Assembly: GCA_019347575.1 (NCBI GenBank)
Contig: JAHWKY010000011.1
Span: 62,001-126,000 of the forward strand
Direction: 5' to 3'
Length of the DNA stretch: 64,000 bases
Origin: Actinomycetota bacterium
Lineage (GTDB): Bacteria; Actinomycetota; Nitriliruptoria; Nitriliruptorales; Nitriliruptoraceae
Below the pieces are notes generated by a model, which was given only the letters and a program-made list of their open reading frames with translations, did no database searches and was not told the origin of the DNA. Position numbers and translations under genes: made by a program. Shown in pieces: positions 15,726 through 25,481 of the stretch (position 1 is the stretch's first letter; every line of letters begins with the position of its first letter).

Positions 15726-17117
15726 GTGGCCTTCGTGCCCGTCACCGACGCCGTCTTCCTGCTCGCCGAGGCGCGCGAACGCCCCATGCACGTCGGCGGG
15801 CTGCAGCTGTTCAAGCCCCCACCCGATGCCGGGCCCGACCACGTCGGCGAGGTCCACCGCGCCGCGATCCAGCACGGCGAGGTGCACCGCAAGCTGCGCC
15901 GGCGCCCCGTCCGGGTCGGCGGTTTGGGGTGGTGGGCGTGGGAGGACGACCCCAAACTCGACCTCGAGTACCACGTGCGGCACTCCGCCCTACCCAACCC
16001 CGGACGGGTGCGCGAGCTGCTCGCGCTGACCTCGCGGCTGCACGGCACCCTGCTCGACCGCCACCGACCGCTGTGGGAGGCCCACCTCATCGAGGGCCTC
16101 GCCGACGGTCGCTACGCGATGTACACCAAGATCCACCACGCGCTCGTCGACGGCGTCTCCGCCATGCGCCTGCTGGAACGGTCGCTGTCCACCGACGCCG
16201 ACGAGCGCGACATGCCACCGCCGTTCGCGCCGCCTCGCAACCACCCGCCCCGTGACGCCGGAGGACCGCCGCGCGCGGGGCCGCTGGCGTCGCTGCTCGG
16301 AGCCGCGTCCGCGGTCACCGAGGGGGTACGGGGCGTAGCCGGTGCCACCGAGGCAGCCGTGCGTTCGATCGTCGAGGGGTTCCGCGACGAGGCGGCCGCC
16401 CTGCCCTACCGCGCCCCGCGGTCCCCGCTGAACGTGCCCATCACCGGGGCGCGACGCTTCGCGGCGGACGGATGGTCGCTCGAGCGCATCCGGGGGGTCG
16501 CCAAGGCCCTCGACGCGACCATCAACGATGTCGTCATGGGCATGTCGGCCGGGGCGCTGCGCCGTTACCTCATCGAACTCGACGGCCTGCCCGACGGACC
16601 GCTCGTGGCCATGGTCCCGGTCTCGCTGCACGGCGACGACGACACCGAGGACGCCGGCAACCTTGTCGGGCTCGTCCTGTGCAACCTCGCGACCCACCTC
16701 GACGACCCGGAGGAGCGCTTCACCCTGGTCCGGCGATCGATGCGGGCCGGCAAGCTGCGGCTGGAGGGTCTCAATCCGACGGCCGTGCTGCTCCTGAGCA
16801 GCGCGAGCTTCGCCGGGCTCGGACTCGGACCGCTCTACCGCTTCCCGCCGCTACGCAGGCCGCCCTTCAACCTCATCATCTCCAACGTCCCGGGCCCGCG
16901 CGAGCGGCTGTACTGGAACGGCGCCGAACTCGACGGCATGTACCCCGTCTCGATCCCGATCGACGGGCAGGCGCTCAACATCACCGTCTCGAGCTACGTC
17001 GACCAGATGGGCTTCGGCCTGACCGGCTGCCGCCGCTCCGTCCCCCACCTGCAGCACCTGCTCGAGCACCTCGAGACCGCCCTCACCGAGCTCGAGCACG
17101 TCGCCGGCACGGCTTAG
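15726..17117 (+). CDS. Wax ester synthase / diacylglycerol acyltransferase (WS/DGAT)
   Basis: 463 aa, normal for bacterial WS/DGAT, which makes triacylglycerol or wax ester from acyl-CoA. The active-site motif HHALVDG lies near residue 140. The N-terminus VAFVPVTDAVFLLAEA with RPMHVGGLQLF and the C-terminal ISNVPGPRERLYWNGA are typical. The GTG at 15726 is preferred because GGAGG lies 7 nt upstream; an ATG at 15720 touches that site. TAGGGT at 15701 may be its -10. Indicates storage-lipid synthesis. Confidence 0.9.
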   Translation: MAFVPVTDAVFLLAEARERPMHVGGLQLFKPPPDAGPDHVGEVHRAAIQHGEVHRKLRRRPVRVGGLGWWAWEDDPKLDLEYHVRHSALPNPGRVRELLALTSRLHGTLLDRHRPLWEAHLIEGLADGRYAMYTKIHHALVDGVSAMRLLERSLSTDADERDMPPPFAPPRNHPPRDAGGPPRAGPLASLLGAASAVTEGVRGVAGATEAAVRSIVEGFRDEAAALPYRAPRSPLNVPITGARRFAADGWSLERIRGVAKALDATINDVVMGMSAGALRRYLIELDGLPDGPLVAMVPVSLHGDDDTEDAGNLVGLVLCNLATHLDDPEERFTLVRRSMRAGKLRLEGLNPTAVLLLSSASFAGLGLGPLYRFPPLRRPPFNLIISNVPGPRERLYWNGAELDGMYPVSIPIDGQALNITVSSYVDQMGFGLTGCRRSVPHLQHLLEHLETALTELEHVAGTA

Positions 17118-17121
17118 CTTC

Positions 17122-19509
17122 GTGTTCAAGTTCGTCGGGGCGCTCGCGGTGGCGGCGGCAGTCGGAGCGCTGACGGCGGCGCCGACGGCGGCACAGGATC
17201 CGCCGGCGGCACAGGACCCGCCGGTCCCGACCTGGAACGACTGCTTCCAGCAGGTCGCACGCCCCGGTCCCTCCGGCGAGATCTTCGGCCCCACGCGCAT
17301 CAACGCCCAGTCCGCCAACCAGCGGATGGCGGTGGGGGTCGCGCGCGACGGGACGATGACCGTGTTGCGCTGGCCGCGGCCGTCGTTCTACGACCAGATC
17401 AAGCACCGCACCTCCAGCCGCTACGAACCGAGGTTCGGGGCGCTGCCCAACGAGGGCGCGTTCCTCGGAGTCGTGACGACGAGCTCGGCGGGCACCCAGA
17501 CCGACTGGCTCGCCGACCTCGAGTCGCCGCAACAGGTCCACGCCGACGACCTCAACGACGTCATCACGACCACTTACCGCGACGACGGGCGAGGCCTCAC
17601 CGTCACCGTCGAGGACGTCGTCGCCCACGACGTCGACGCGTTCCTCCGCCGCGTCACCGTCGACCGTGACGCGGACTCGCCGATCACGGCGGCCAGCCTC
17701 GTCGCCTTCGAGAACCTCAACCTCGTCGTGACGAAGATCCCTTACATCCCCGCGCTCGACTGGTGCGGTGAGGAGCTCAACACCGACACCGCCGTCTATG
17801 ACGCCGATCTCGACGCGATCGTGCACACCAAGGAAGGAGTCGACACGTCGGTCGGCGAGGCGCGCACCGTCGCGGTCGGCATGGCACTGATCGGGGCGTC
17901 GGATCAGCACCAGGTCGGCGGCGACGCCTACGAGGGCAACGCCTCCCCCGACGCACGCCTGCCCGGCCCGACCCAGGACGCCTACGACGACGCCGCGGAC
18001 GGGGTCCTCCAAGGCAACGACACCTACGACGGGCAGACGACCGGAGCGCTGATGGCGCCGCTCGACCTCACCGACGGCAGCAGCACCGAGACCGTTGTGT
18101 TCGCTGGCGGCGCCGACGCGGCCGAGGTCGCCGCGGTGATCGAGGCGGTCCGGACCCGCGATCTCGATGACGTCGCCGCCGCCAAGCGCGCCTGGTTCGA
18201 CGTGCTCCTCGCCGACGCCCCGTGGCCCGACACCGATGATGCCGACGTTCTCGCGCTCGCTCGCCGGGCACTGGTGACGCTGGTGTCGACCTACGACCCG
18301 CGGTCCGGGGCAGTGGTCGCCTCGATCGCGACCCAGAGCCCCTACGGCGAGGACTGGATCCGCGACGGGGCGTTCTTCAACCACGTCCTCGACCTCATTG
18401 GCCACCACGACTGGGTCGACCAGCGCAACCGCTGGTACGCCAACCTGCAGAGCAAGGGCGAAGGGTTCGGCGAGGACAACCCGTTCGTCGAGTCGACCCA
18501 GCAGGGCATCGTCCCGCCCGGCAACTGGGCGATGAACTACTACGCCGACGGCGTGGTCGGCGGCCCCATCCCGTGGGAGATCGACGAGACCGGCTACGGG
18601 CTGTGGGCCTTCTGGGACCACCACGACGCGACCGGTGACGTCGACGAGCTGCGCGCGGTCTACCCCGCGATCCAGCGCGCCGCCGACTTCCTCACCGCCT
18701 GCGTCGACCCGACGAACGGCCTGCACTGCATCGCCATCGAGGACGACAACCCCGAGCCGCGCCAGACCATCCATGGCGCCGGCCCGGTGTTCCTCGGGCT
18801 CGACTCCGCGGTCAGGGCTGCCGAGGCGCTGGGAGAGGACGCCGACCGCGACCGCTGGGCCGCGCGCCGCGACGAGCTCCGTGCGGGCATCGAGACACAC
18901 CTCTACGGCGACGGCTCGTACGCCAACGGCAACGGCGAGATCGTGTGGCCGGTGTGCTTCCACCCTCTCGACCACCCACGCTTCGCCGACAGCCACTACG
19001 AGGCGATGTGGTCCGCCATCGCGCCGACCTTCGCCGAACCCGAGGCGGGCGGGCACAGGCTGCGTGGGCTGTACGAGGCCAAGCGGCTCATCCCGCTCGC
19101 CAAGGCCAAACGCGACGACCCCGTGTGGCGCGAGCGCGTCACCACCGGACTGCGCTGGATCGCCACCGAGCACGCCCAGCCGGGCACCCACGTGATGGGC
19201 GAGGAGTGGCTGTACGAGGACGGCGACATCGTGTCCACCGTCAGCCAGCCGCACGTGTGGGAGCAGGTGCTGTTCTACCTCGGGGCGCTCGAAGCGTTCC
19301 CACCCGAGGGCGTCGAACCCGAGCCCGGCTGCGGCGGTGTCGTCGCCGCGCTGCGCGACCGCCCCGCTGGTGGCGTCGGAGACGACGGAGCCACCGACGG
19401 CACCCGCGCCAGCGCACCGGCACCGTTGCCTGCGACCGGCGGGAACGCGAGCGTGTTGGCCGCGCTCCTCGTCGTCGCCGTGGGGTTCGGGGCGCGGCGC
19501 CGAGGCTGA
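17122..19509 (+). CDS. Secreted glucoamylase-like (six-hairpin) protein with LPATG tail
   Basis: 795 aa. A short signal peptide (VGALAVAAAVGALTAAPTAA) precedes a beta-rich N-terminal domain and an (alpha/alpha)6-barrel catalytic region like GH15 (EDWIRDGAFFNHVLDLIG near 411-428; GHRLRGLYEAKRLIPLAK late). The C-terminus has LPATG (769-773), a hydrophobic helix and RRRG, a cell-wall sorting signal for sortase anchoring. Probably degrades an alpha-glucan at the surface. Starts 4 nt after the WS/DGAT stop. No sortase gene lies in the window. Confidence 0.75.
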   Translation: MFKFVGALAVAAAVGALTAAPTAAQDPPAAQDPPVPTWNDCFQQVARPGPSGEIFGPTRINAQSANQRMAVGVARDGTMTVLRWPRPSFYDQIKHRTSSRYEPRFGALPNEGAFLGVVTTSSAGTQTDWLADLESPQQVHADDLNDVITTTYRDDGRGLTVTVEDVVAHDVDAFLRRVTVDRDADSPITAASLVAFENLNLVVTKIPYIPALDWCGEELNTDTAVYDADLDAIVHTKEGVDTSVGEARTVAVGMALIGASDQHQVGGDAYEGNASPDARLPGPTQDAYDDAADGVLQGNDTYDGQTTGALMAPLDLTDGSSTETVVFAGGADAAEVAAVIEAVRTRDLDDVAAAKRAWFDVLLADAPWPDTDDADVLALARRALVTLVSTYDPRSGAVVASIATQSPYGEDWIRDGAFFNHVLDLIGHHDWVDQRNRWYANLQSKGEGFGEDNPFVESTQQGIVPPGNWAMNYYADGVVGGPIPWEIDETGYGLWAFWDHHDATGDVDELRAVYPAIQRAADFLTACVDPTNGLHCIAIEDDNPEPRQTIHGAGPVFLGLDSAVRAAEALGEDADRDRWAARRDELRAGIETHLYGDGSYANGNGEIVWPVCFHPLDHPRFADSHYEAMWSAIAPTFAEPEAGGHRLRGLYEAKRLIPLAKAKRDDPVWRERVTTGLRWIATEHAQPGTHVMGEEWLYEDGDIVSTVSQPHVWEQVLFYLGALEAFPPEGVEPEPGCGGVVAALRDRPAGGVGDDGATDGTRASAPAPLPATGGNASVLAALLVVAVGFGARRRG

Positions 19510-19543
19510 CCTTCTCCTCCCCCCAACGCGTAGCCTGGCCGGG

Positions 19544-20719
19544 ATGAGCGATCACTCCGGACCGTCCACCCGTTCCGTGCACCTCACCGAGGAGGTGGAC
19601 GCGGCGACGCGGTCGATCGTCCCGCCCATCGCCGCGAACTCCGCCTTCGCGTACCCCGACGTGGACACCTGGCGCGACGTCGCGCTCGGCCGTGAGCCCG
19701 GGCACATCTACGCCCGCAACTCCAACCCGACCACCGACCGGCTCGAGGCCAAGGTCGCGGCCCTCGAGGGCGCCCCGGCGGGCACGAGCTTCACCACCGG
19801 CATGGCCGCCATCTCGTCGACGCTGCTGGCGCTGCTGTCGCCCGGCGACCGAGCGGTCAGCGTCAAGGACGCCTACGGTGGCAGCTACCTGCTGTTCACC
19901 GACATCCTCCCGCGCTTCGGCATCGACTGTGTCGTCTGCGACACGGAGGACGACGCGGTCGAGGCCGCCGTCGCCGAGCGCTGTGACCTGCTGTACCTCG
20001 AGTCGCCGACGAACCCCACGGTGAAGGTGCTCGACCTCGCGCGCCTCTCGAACGCCGCGCGCCAGGTCGGTGCGACGGTCGTGGTCGACAACACGTTCGC
20101 GACGCCGATCAACCAGAACCCACTCGCGCTCGGTGCCGATCTCGTGGTGCACAGCGCGACGAAGTTCCTCGGTGGTCACGGCGACGTGCTCGGTGGGGTC
20201 GTGGTAGGCAGCGACGAACTGGTCGAGCGCGTCTACCGCTTCCGCGAGATCGTCGGCACCGGCCTCGACGCCCACGCCGCCGCGCTGCTGCTGCGCAGCC
20301 TCAAGACCCTCGGCCTGCGCATCGAGCGCCAGAACGCGAGCGCCCTGGCCATCGCGACCTGGCTGGAGTCCCACGAGGCGGTCAGCGCCGTCCACTACCC
20401 GGGTCTCGCCAGCCACCCACGCCACGACGTCGCTGCCTCCCAGATGCGCGGGTTCGGTGGGGTCCTCGCCTTCGAGCTCGGAACCGGGTTCGAGGGCGTA
20501 CGCGCGGTGCTGCCGCGCCTGCGCTACGCGTACCTCGCCGCCAACCTCGGCCAGGTGGAGACCATCGCCGGCCCTCCCGCGACCACCAGTCACGTCGAGC
20601 TGACCGACCAGGAGCGGGTGGAAGCGGGCATCCCCGAGGGGCTGATCCGCTACTCGGTCGGCATCGAGGACGTCGACGACCTCATCGCCGACCTCGAGGC
20701 CGCACTGGGCGGGGCGTGA
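19544..20719 (+). CDS. Trans-sulfuration PLP enzyme (cystathionine gamma-synthase/lyase family)
   Basis: 391 aa, fold-type I PLP enzyme of Cys/Met metabolism. The Schiff-base lysine is in SATKFLGGHGD; YARNSNPTTDRLE and ESPTNPT are family motifs; the C-terminus ends with RYSVGIEDVDDLIADL. Synthase, lyase and methionine gamma-lyase functions cannot be told apart by eye. TAGCCT (19531-19536) ends 7 nt before the ATG, suggesting a leaderless mRNA. Followed 1 nt later by an M20 deacetylase gene, likely one operon. Confidence 0.88.
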   Translation: MSDHSGPSTRSVHLTEEVDAATRSIVPPIAANSAFAYPDVDTWRDVALGREPGHIYARNSNPTTDRLEAKVAALEGAPAGTSFTTGMAAISSTLLALLSPGDRAVSVKDAYGGSYLLFTDILPRFGIDCVVCDTEDDAVEAAVAERCDLLYLESPTNPTVKVLDLARLSNAARQVGATVVVDNTFATPINQNPLALGADLVVHSATKFLGGHGDVLGGVVVGSDELVERVYRFREIVGTGLDAHAAALLLRSLKTLGLRIERQNASALAIATWLESHEAVSAVHYPGLASHPRHDVAASQMRGFGGVLAFELGTGFEGVRAVLPRLRYAYLAANLGQVETIAGPPATTSHVELTDQERVEAGIPEGLIRYSVGIEDVDDLIADLEAALGGA

Positions 20720-20720
20720 G

Positions 20721-22007
20721 GTGACGGCGGGGCGCGGGGCGCCAGGCGACCCACGACTGACTGAGGTCGAGCGTGCCGTCGTGGATGCCGTCGATGCCGA
20801 CGCGCTCGTCGGGGTCGCGACCGATCTCATCGCGCTGGCGACCCTCTCCGGCGAGGAGGTGCCCGGCCAACGGGTCGTCGCCGAGCGGCTCGCCGACCTC
20901 GGCCTCGACGTCGAGACCTGGGACATCGACCTCGCCGCGCTGTCGCAGCACCCGGCCTACTCGGCCGAGATCGACCGCGACACTTCACTCGGCGTCGTGG
21001 GCCGGCTCGGGTCGCCAGGTGGCCCCACCCTGCTGGTCGACGGCCACATCGACGTCGTCCCGACCGGCGAGCTCGCGCTGTGGAGCAGCCCGCCGTTCGA
21101 GGGGCAGGTGCGCGACGAGAGGCTGTACGGACGCGGGGCGTGCGACATGAAGGGCGGCCTCGCAGCAGCCATCCACGCGGCGGACGCCATCCGTCGCGCC
21201 GGCATCGACCTCGCCGGCACGCTCGCCATCGCTTCCGTCGTCGGCGAGGAGGACGGGGGCTGCGGCACGCTGGCTCTGCTCGAGCACGGCGTCACCGCCG
21301 ACGCCTGCCTCATCCCCGAACCGACGCAGCTCACCATCGCTCCCGCGTCGGCCGGGGCGCTGTCGTGGCGCATCCGCATCCGCGGCCGGTCGGCGCACGG
21401 GGCGCTGCGCGAGGAGGGCGTCAGCGCCATCGAGAAGCTGATCCCGGTGCACGAGGCTGTGCTCGCGCTCGAGGAGCGCCGCAACCGCAGGACCGCAACG
21501 GGGCTGTTCGGTTGGCTCGACCGGCCTTTCGCCATCTGCGGCGGCCGTGTCGCGGGTGGCGACTGGCCCTCGTCGGAAGCGGACTGGCTCACCTGGGAGG
21601 GGCGCTACGGCGTCGCCCCTGGCGAGGACCTCGACGCCGCCCGCGCCGAGTTCGAGGCCGCGGTCGCGGCCGTCGGCGAGGGCGACGCGTGGCTGTCTCA
21701 GCACCCACCCAGGGTCGAGTGGTGGGGCGGCACGTTCCTCCCGGGAGAGACGCCGCGCGACGACGCGATCGTCGCGACGGTCACCGGGGCGGTCGGGGCG
21801 CTGGGGTCCGAGCCAGTCGTGCGCGGCATGCCCTACGGCTGCGACCTCGGCCTCACCGTGGGCGTCGGCGGGATCCCGACCGTCGTCTACGGGCCTGGCG
21901 ATGTCCGTGACGCCCACCGCCCCGACGAGTCGGTGGCCGTCGAAGAACTGGTCGCGGCAGCCCGGACCATCGCGCTCACGGCGCTGCGCTTCTGCGGGAC
22001 CGGTTGA
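20721..22007 (+). CDS. ArgE/DapE-type M20 deacetylase
   Basis: 428 aa di-zinc amidohydrolase of the ArgE/DapE/ACY1 group, which removes N-acetyl or N-succinyl groups from amino acids. Motifs in order: DGHIDVVPTG, GRGACDMKGG, GEEDGG with the catalytic Glu-Glu, GRSAHGA in the dimer domain, DAHRPDESV at the end. The GTG start is 1 nt after the PLP-enzyme stop, so co-translation is likely and an amino-acid role fits. A truncated PIN-domain gene points into its 3' end. Confidence 0.87.
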   Translation: MTAGRGAPGDPRLTEVERAVVDAVDADALVGVATDLIALATLSGEEVPGQRVVAERLADLGLDVETWDIDLAALSQHPAYSAEIDRDTSLGVVGRLGSPGGPTLLVDGHIDVVPTGELALWSSPPFEGQVRDERLYGRGACDMKGGLAAAIHAADAIRRAGIDLAGTLAIASVVGEEDGGCGTLALLEHGVTADACLIPEPTQLTIAPASAGALSWRIRIRGRSAHGALREEGVSAIEKLIPVHEAVLALEERRNRRTATGLFGWLDRPFAICGGRVAGGDWPSSEADWLTWEGRYGVAPGEDLDAARAEFEAAVAAVGEGDAWLSQHPPRVEWWGGTFLPGETPRDDAIVATVTGAVGALGSEPVVRGMPYGCDLGLTVGVGGIPTVVYGPGDVRDAHRPDESVAVEELVAAARTIALTALRFCGTG

Positions 22008-22043
22008 CGGCTCCGCGGGGCGAGCCGCGCGCCGCGGTGTTCG

Positions 22044-22283
22044 GACCTCGTTAGCGGCCGGACCGGTCACCCCGATCCGTGCGATGCCTCTCGCGATGCC
22101 GGTGACCATGGTCTCGGCCGTGGTCCGATCCAGACGATGGCGTGCCAGCCACGTCTCGAGCAGGACGTGGTCGGTCGTGACCCGCTCGTCGAGTGAGCGC
22201 AGGCCGGCCTTCGCGCGTGCGTTGGAGGAGTCCGAGCGGTCGACAGCCGCGTGCCACACCGACGTATCGACGAACGTGGTCAC
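22044..22283 (-). pseudogene. Truncated VapC-type PIN-domain toxin remnant
   Basis: Starts ATG 22283. The first 80 or so residues are clear PIN domain: MTTFVDTSVWHAAVDRSD with the first catalytic Asp5, then TTDHVLLETW with the conserved Glu. After IARIGVTGPAANEV the frame runs on into antisense of the M20 deacetylase gene, so the last 50-60 residues with the remaining acidic residues are missing. Expected to be inactive as an RNase. No intact antitoxin is recognisable upstream (22284-22427). Truncation point estimated by eye. Confidence 0.65.
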
Positions 22284-22427
22284 CGTCGTGGTCAGCTGAC
22301 CGCCTCGCCAACCATCGCGTCCTGTGTGCGCGGCGATGTCCGAGCTCGGCGGCCTTGCGGCGCGACGGTGGGGGTCGGTGCGGGCCCAGGAGCCCGTGCG
22401 GGTCGCCTGCCGCCGCTCGGCGCTACC

Positions 22428-23894
22428 TCAGCCGCAGATGGGCAGGTTGGCGAGGCACCGCGTCGGGCGGACGGGCAGCGGCTCCTCGAGCAGCAGCGCC
22501 CCGTCGCTCTGGCCGATGAAGATGGGGTTCGCGACCGGTTTCGGCCCGCCGGTGAGGCTGCGCAGCATCGTGTCCCCGGACGCGATGATCAGCCGACCGG
22601 AGCGGTCGTGGTTGATCTGGAAGTAGTCACCGAGGCGCCGGTCGCCGGCCTCGAAGTCGGTGTTGGCGTTGCAGCCCGTGCCGCCCAGGCACACCGCGCC
22701 CACGTGGATCGGCCGGAGCGACGCGTTGCTGATGGTCCACTGCGGGGGCACGAACTCCTCCACCCCGTTACCGTCGCAGTCGTACATCGTGCCCTTGGCG
22801 TTGAGGGTCTGCGCCACGTAGATGTAGAAGGACTCGGGCTCGTCGGGGAAGATGTGGTACCAGGCAATGGCGACCCGGCCGTCCTCGCCGGCCACGAGCC
22901 AGGACCACAGGACGTCGCCCGCCGGGATGGGCAGCCGCTGCGGCTGCTCGAGGCCCCACGACTCGGTGTCGCGGTCCCACCAGTTGAACTCGACGTAGCC
23001 ATCAGGGTCGGTGTCGTTGGCGCCGCGGTAGCCGTTGCCCTGTGCCATGTAGACCGTGCCATCAGCCGCGTCGACGTCGATCGGAGCGAAGATCTGCTTG
23101 CCGGCGGGGCTGAACGACGACCCGGGCACGGTGACCCACGTCTCGCCGTCGTCCGGTGACATCGAGAACCCGCTGCCGGCGGAGGGGCCGGACGGCCCGA
23201 TCAGCCCGTCGGGGTTGAGCGGATCGCGGTAGATCTGGCCGTAGACCGGGAGGCTGGTGCGTACCGGCTCCCACACGATGCCACCGGTCGTCGTGCGCCA
23301 CAGCTGTGCCGGCAGACGCACGAACAGGAACGCCTCGCCGTCCTCGTTGCCTCCCGTGAGCCACGGCCGGTCCCCGGCCGACACCATCGGGTTGGCGACG
23401 TTCCAGGACTGTCCATCGTCGTTGGAGGCGTAGACCGCGACGTTGGCGAGGTCGATCTCGACGTTGTAGAGGTTGCCGGCGTCGTCCATCGCGAACCCAG
23501 GGTCGCTGAACCCGGTCGACGTGACGCTGTGGGGACCCTCGTGCAGCCCAGCCGTGCCGGTGTACGACCACGTGTGCCCGCCGTCGACGGAGCGCCACAC
23601 CAGCGTCTGGTTGTAGTACCCGACGGCGAAGTCGCCGACCCCGCCGAGCGCTTCGGGGTTCTTGTAGGCGTGGGTCGTCCCCGCGTGCGCGGACATGCTG
23701 AGCGAGCCGTCCTCGGCCGCGATGATGACCGGCTCACCACCCGCACGGTTGGGGTCGACGTACACCGGTCGGTCGAACTCGAGCTGGGGCGGGGCGAGCT
23801 CCGGGCACGCCTGGGAGGCGGTGGTGGAGACGCTGTGTGCCGGCGCAGCGGTCGCGATGACGGCCAGTGCCAGCACGATGTGAGACGGACGCAT
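22428..23894 (-). CDS. Secreted BNR/Asp-box repeat protein (sialidase-like propeller)
   Basis: 488 aa. Signal peptide SHIVLALAVIATAAPAHSVS. At least three Asp-box motifs: SVDGGHTW, SNDDGQSW and SPDDGETW, the hallmark of six-bladed sialidase-like propellers. Two Cys-rich turns near the end (YDCDGNG, CLGGTGCNAN) may form disulfides. Catalytic arginines of true sialidases are not assignable, so the enzyme role is unknown; such proteins are often extracellular carbohydrate or surface binders. Divergent from nothing; the kinase gene lies upstream on the same strand 163 bp away. Confidence 0.75.
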   Translation of the reverse strand: MRPSHIVLALAVIATAAPAHSVSTTASQACPELAPPQLEFDRPVYVDPNRAGGEPVIIAAEDGSLSMSAHAGTTHAYKNPEALGGVGDFAVGYYNQTLVWRSVDGGHTWSYTGTAGLHEGPHSVTSTGFSDPGFAMDDAGNLYNVEIDLANVAVYASNDDGQSWNVANPMVSAGDRPWLTGGNEDGEAFLFVRLPAQLWRTTTGGIVWEPVRTSLPVYGQIYRDPLNPDGLIGPSGPSAGSGFSMSPDDGETWVTVPGSSFSPAGKQIFAPIDVDAADGTVYMAQGNGYRGANDTDPDGYVEFNWWDRDTESWGLEQPQRLPIPAGDVLWSWLVAGEDGRVAIAWYHIFPDEPESFYIYVAQTLNAKGTMYDCDGNGVEEFVPPQWTISNASLRPIHVGAVCLGGTGCNANTDFEAGDRRLGDYFQINHDRSGRLIIASGDTMLRSLTGGPKPVANPIFIGQSDGALLLEEPLPVRPTRCLANLPICG

Positions 23895-24057
23895 GCGAAC
23901 CCCTCCGGTGGCGCAACCCCCAGGACTTCGACGGCCGACCCCCGCTCCCCTCCCTCACCCCGCTGACCTGGGGTCCACGCTTCGAGCCGCAGAACGGGGC
24001 GGGACGCAGGTGCCCGAGGTTGTACGGTCGTTCTCGCCAGGGAGGACGAGGACTAGG

Positions 24058-25278
24058 TCACGGTGCGGGGAGGGCGCCGGAGCGTCGGTCCGGCGCCGCC
24101 TCGAGCGGGAGTTCGGCGTGGACACGCCAGCCGCCGCCGGCCGGGTCGGGTCCCGCGCTGGCCGCCCCACCGAAAACCGCAACCCGTTCCTGGATCCCGA
24201 CGAGGCCGTGCCCGGCGGCCACCCCGGTCCCGGTCGCCACCCCGTCGTCGGCGACGTCCACCACGACGGAGGTGGGGGCGTACCGGATGCGCACCTCCAC
24301 CCGCGACCCGCCGCTGTGCTTGAGGGAGTTGGTGAGGGCCTCCTGGACGATGCGGTACGCGGTGAGGTCGAGCCCCGCCGGCAGCACGACGGGTCGGCCT
24401 TCGACCTCGAGCGAGACCTCGAGGCCCGCGCCTCGGGTTCGCCTGACCAGCGCGTCTAGCTGGGACAACCCGGGCACCGGCGGTTGCGGCTCGCCCTTGG
24501 CGCCATCGGACACGGCGCCGTCGTCCCGGAGCACACCGAGCAGCCGACGGAGGTCCGCGATCGCCTGTCTCCCAACGTCTTCCGCGGCGAGCAACGGCGC
24601 CTGGGACGCGTGCGCATCCGGTGGCAGCTGCATCCGCGCAGCGCCGACCTGGATGATCATCATCGAGACGCTGTGCGCCACGATGTCGTGGAGCTCGCGC
24701 GCGATCCGCGTCCGTTCCGAGGCCGCGACCTCCCGGAGGGCCGCCTCCTTCGCGACACGTTCGCCGGCGAGCGCGGCGTGCAGGGCCCCGGCCCGGTCCT
24801 CGCGGGCGCGGAGCCCGCGCGCGGCGAACCAGGGCACGAGCAGGACGGACGAGTTGAACAGGAGCCCGTCGACGGATCGGAGCCACGGGGAGACGAGCGT
24901 CACCGTGACGAGCGCAGACCAGGCCAGGACACCGGCCAACAGTGCCCGGCGCGGGGGACAGTGGTAGCCGGCGGAGGCTGTCAGCACGATCAGTGGCACG
25001 AAAACGGCAAGGAGCGGCATGTCGTGCTGGACGACCGCGTGGGGCAGGAAGTAGACGCTGACCGCCGCAGCCAGCGCCGCCAGGGGTGCACGCCGGCGCC
25101 ATGCGAGCGTCACCATCAGCAGCAGGTTCAGGACGGCGTTGGCGGGCCGGGGTCCAGCGAACGCGGCGGACTCGTCGAAGCGCCCCCAGGTCACCAGCTG
25201 CCCGAGCGCGACGAAACCGGCCGCGAGCGCGACGTCGACGGGTGGCGGCCGGTACGCGCGCCAGGAGGTGGGGATCAC
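24058..25278 (-). CDS. NarL-type sensor histidine kinase
   Basis: About 406 aa. The N-terminal half has five or six membrane helices (VDVALAAGFVALGQLV onward). Then a HisKA_3 dimerisation domain with phospho-acceptor His197 in RIARELHDIVAHSVSMM and a HATPase domain with QEALTNSLKHSG and GHGLVGIQERV. Partner of the response regulator at 26407. The GTG at 25278 is chosen because the membrane region starts just after it; no clear ribosome-binding site, and the frame is open further upstream. Divergent from the membrane protein gene at 25482. Confidence 0.88.
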   Translation of the reverse strand: MIPTSWRAYRPPPVDVALAAGFVALGQLVTWGRFDESAAFAGPRPANAVLNLLLMVTLAWRRRAPLAALAAAVSVYFLPHAVVQHDMPLLAVFVPLIVLTASAGYHCPPRRALLAGVLAWSALVTVTLVSPWLRSVDGLLFNSSVLLVPWFAARGLRAREDRAGALHAALAGERVAKEAALREVAASERTRIARELHDIVAHSVSMMIIQVGAARMQLPPDAHASQAPLLAAEDVGRQAIADLRRLLGVLRDDGAVSDGAKGEPQPPVPGLSQLDALVRRTRGAGLEVSLEVEGRPVVLPAGLDLTAYRIVQEALTNSLKHSGGSRVEVRIRYAPTSVVVDVADDGVATGTGVAAGHGLVGIQERVAVFGGAASAGPDPAGGGWRVHAELPLEAAPDRRSGALPAP

Positions 25279-25481
25279 GCCTCGAAGGGTACGACGGCAC
25301 GGTCGCCGGGGCGTCCTCTCCGGGGACAACGGGGGGTCGTACCCAGGTCGTACGGCCGCGAGCGGCAGGTACGCCCCCGATGGGACCGGACCGGACCTCC
25401 GGGGGACGCGCCGACGGGGGTGGCCGAGGACAGTTGTGGCGCGCCGGCGGACGAGCCGCGGGCCCAGCCACGGAGGCAGAC

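Noticed and set aside
17083-19254. 723-codon minus-strand open frame
   Set aside because: Antisense of the glucoamylase-like gene, which has a signal peptide, catalytic-type motifs and LPATG.
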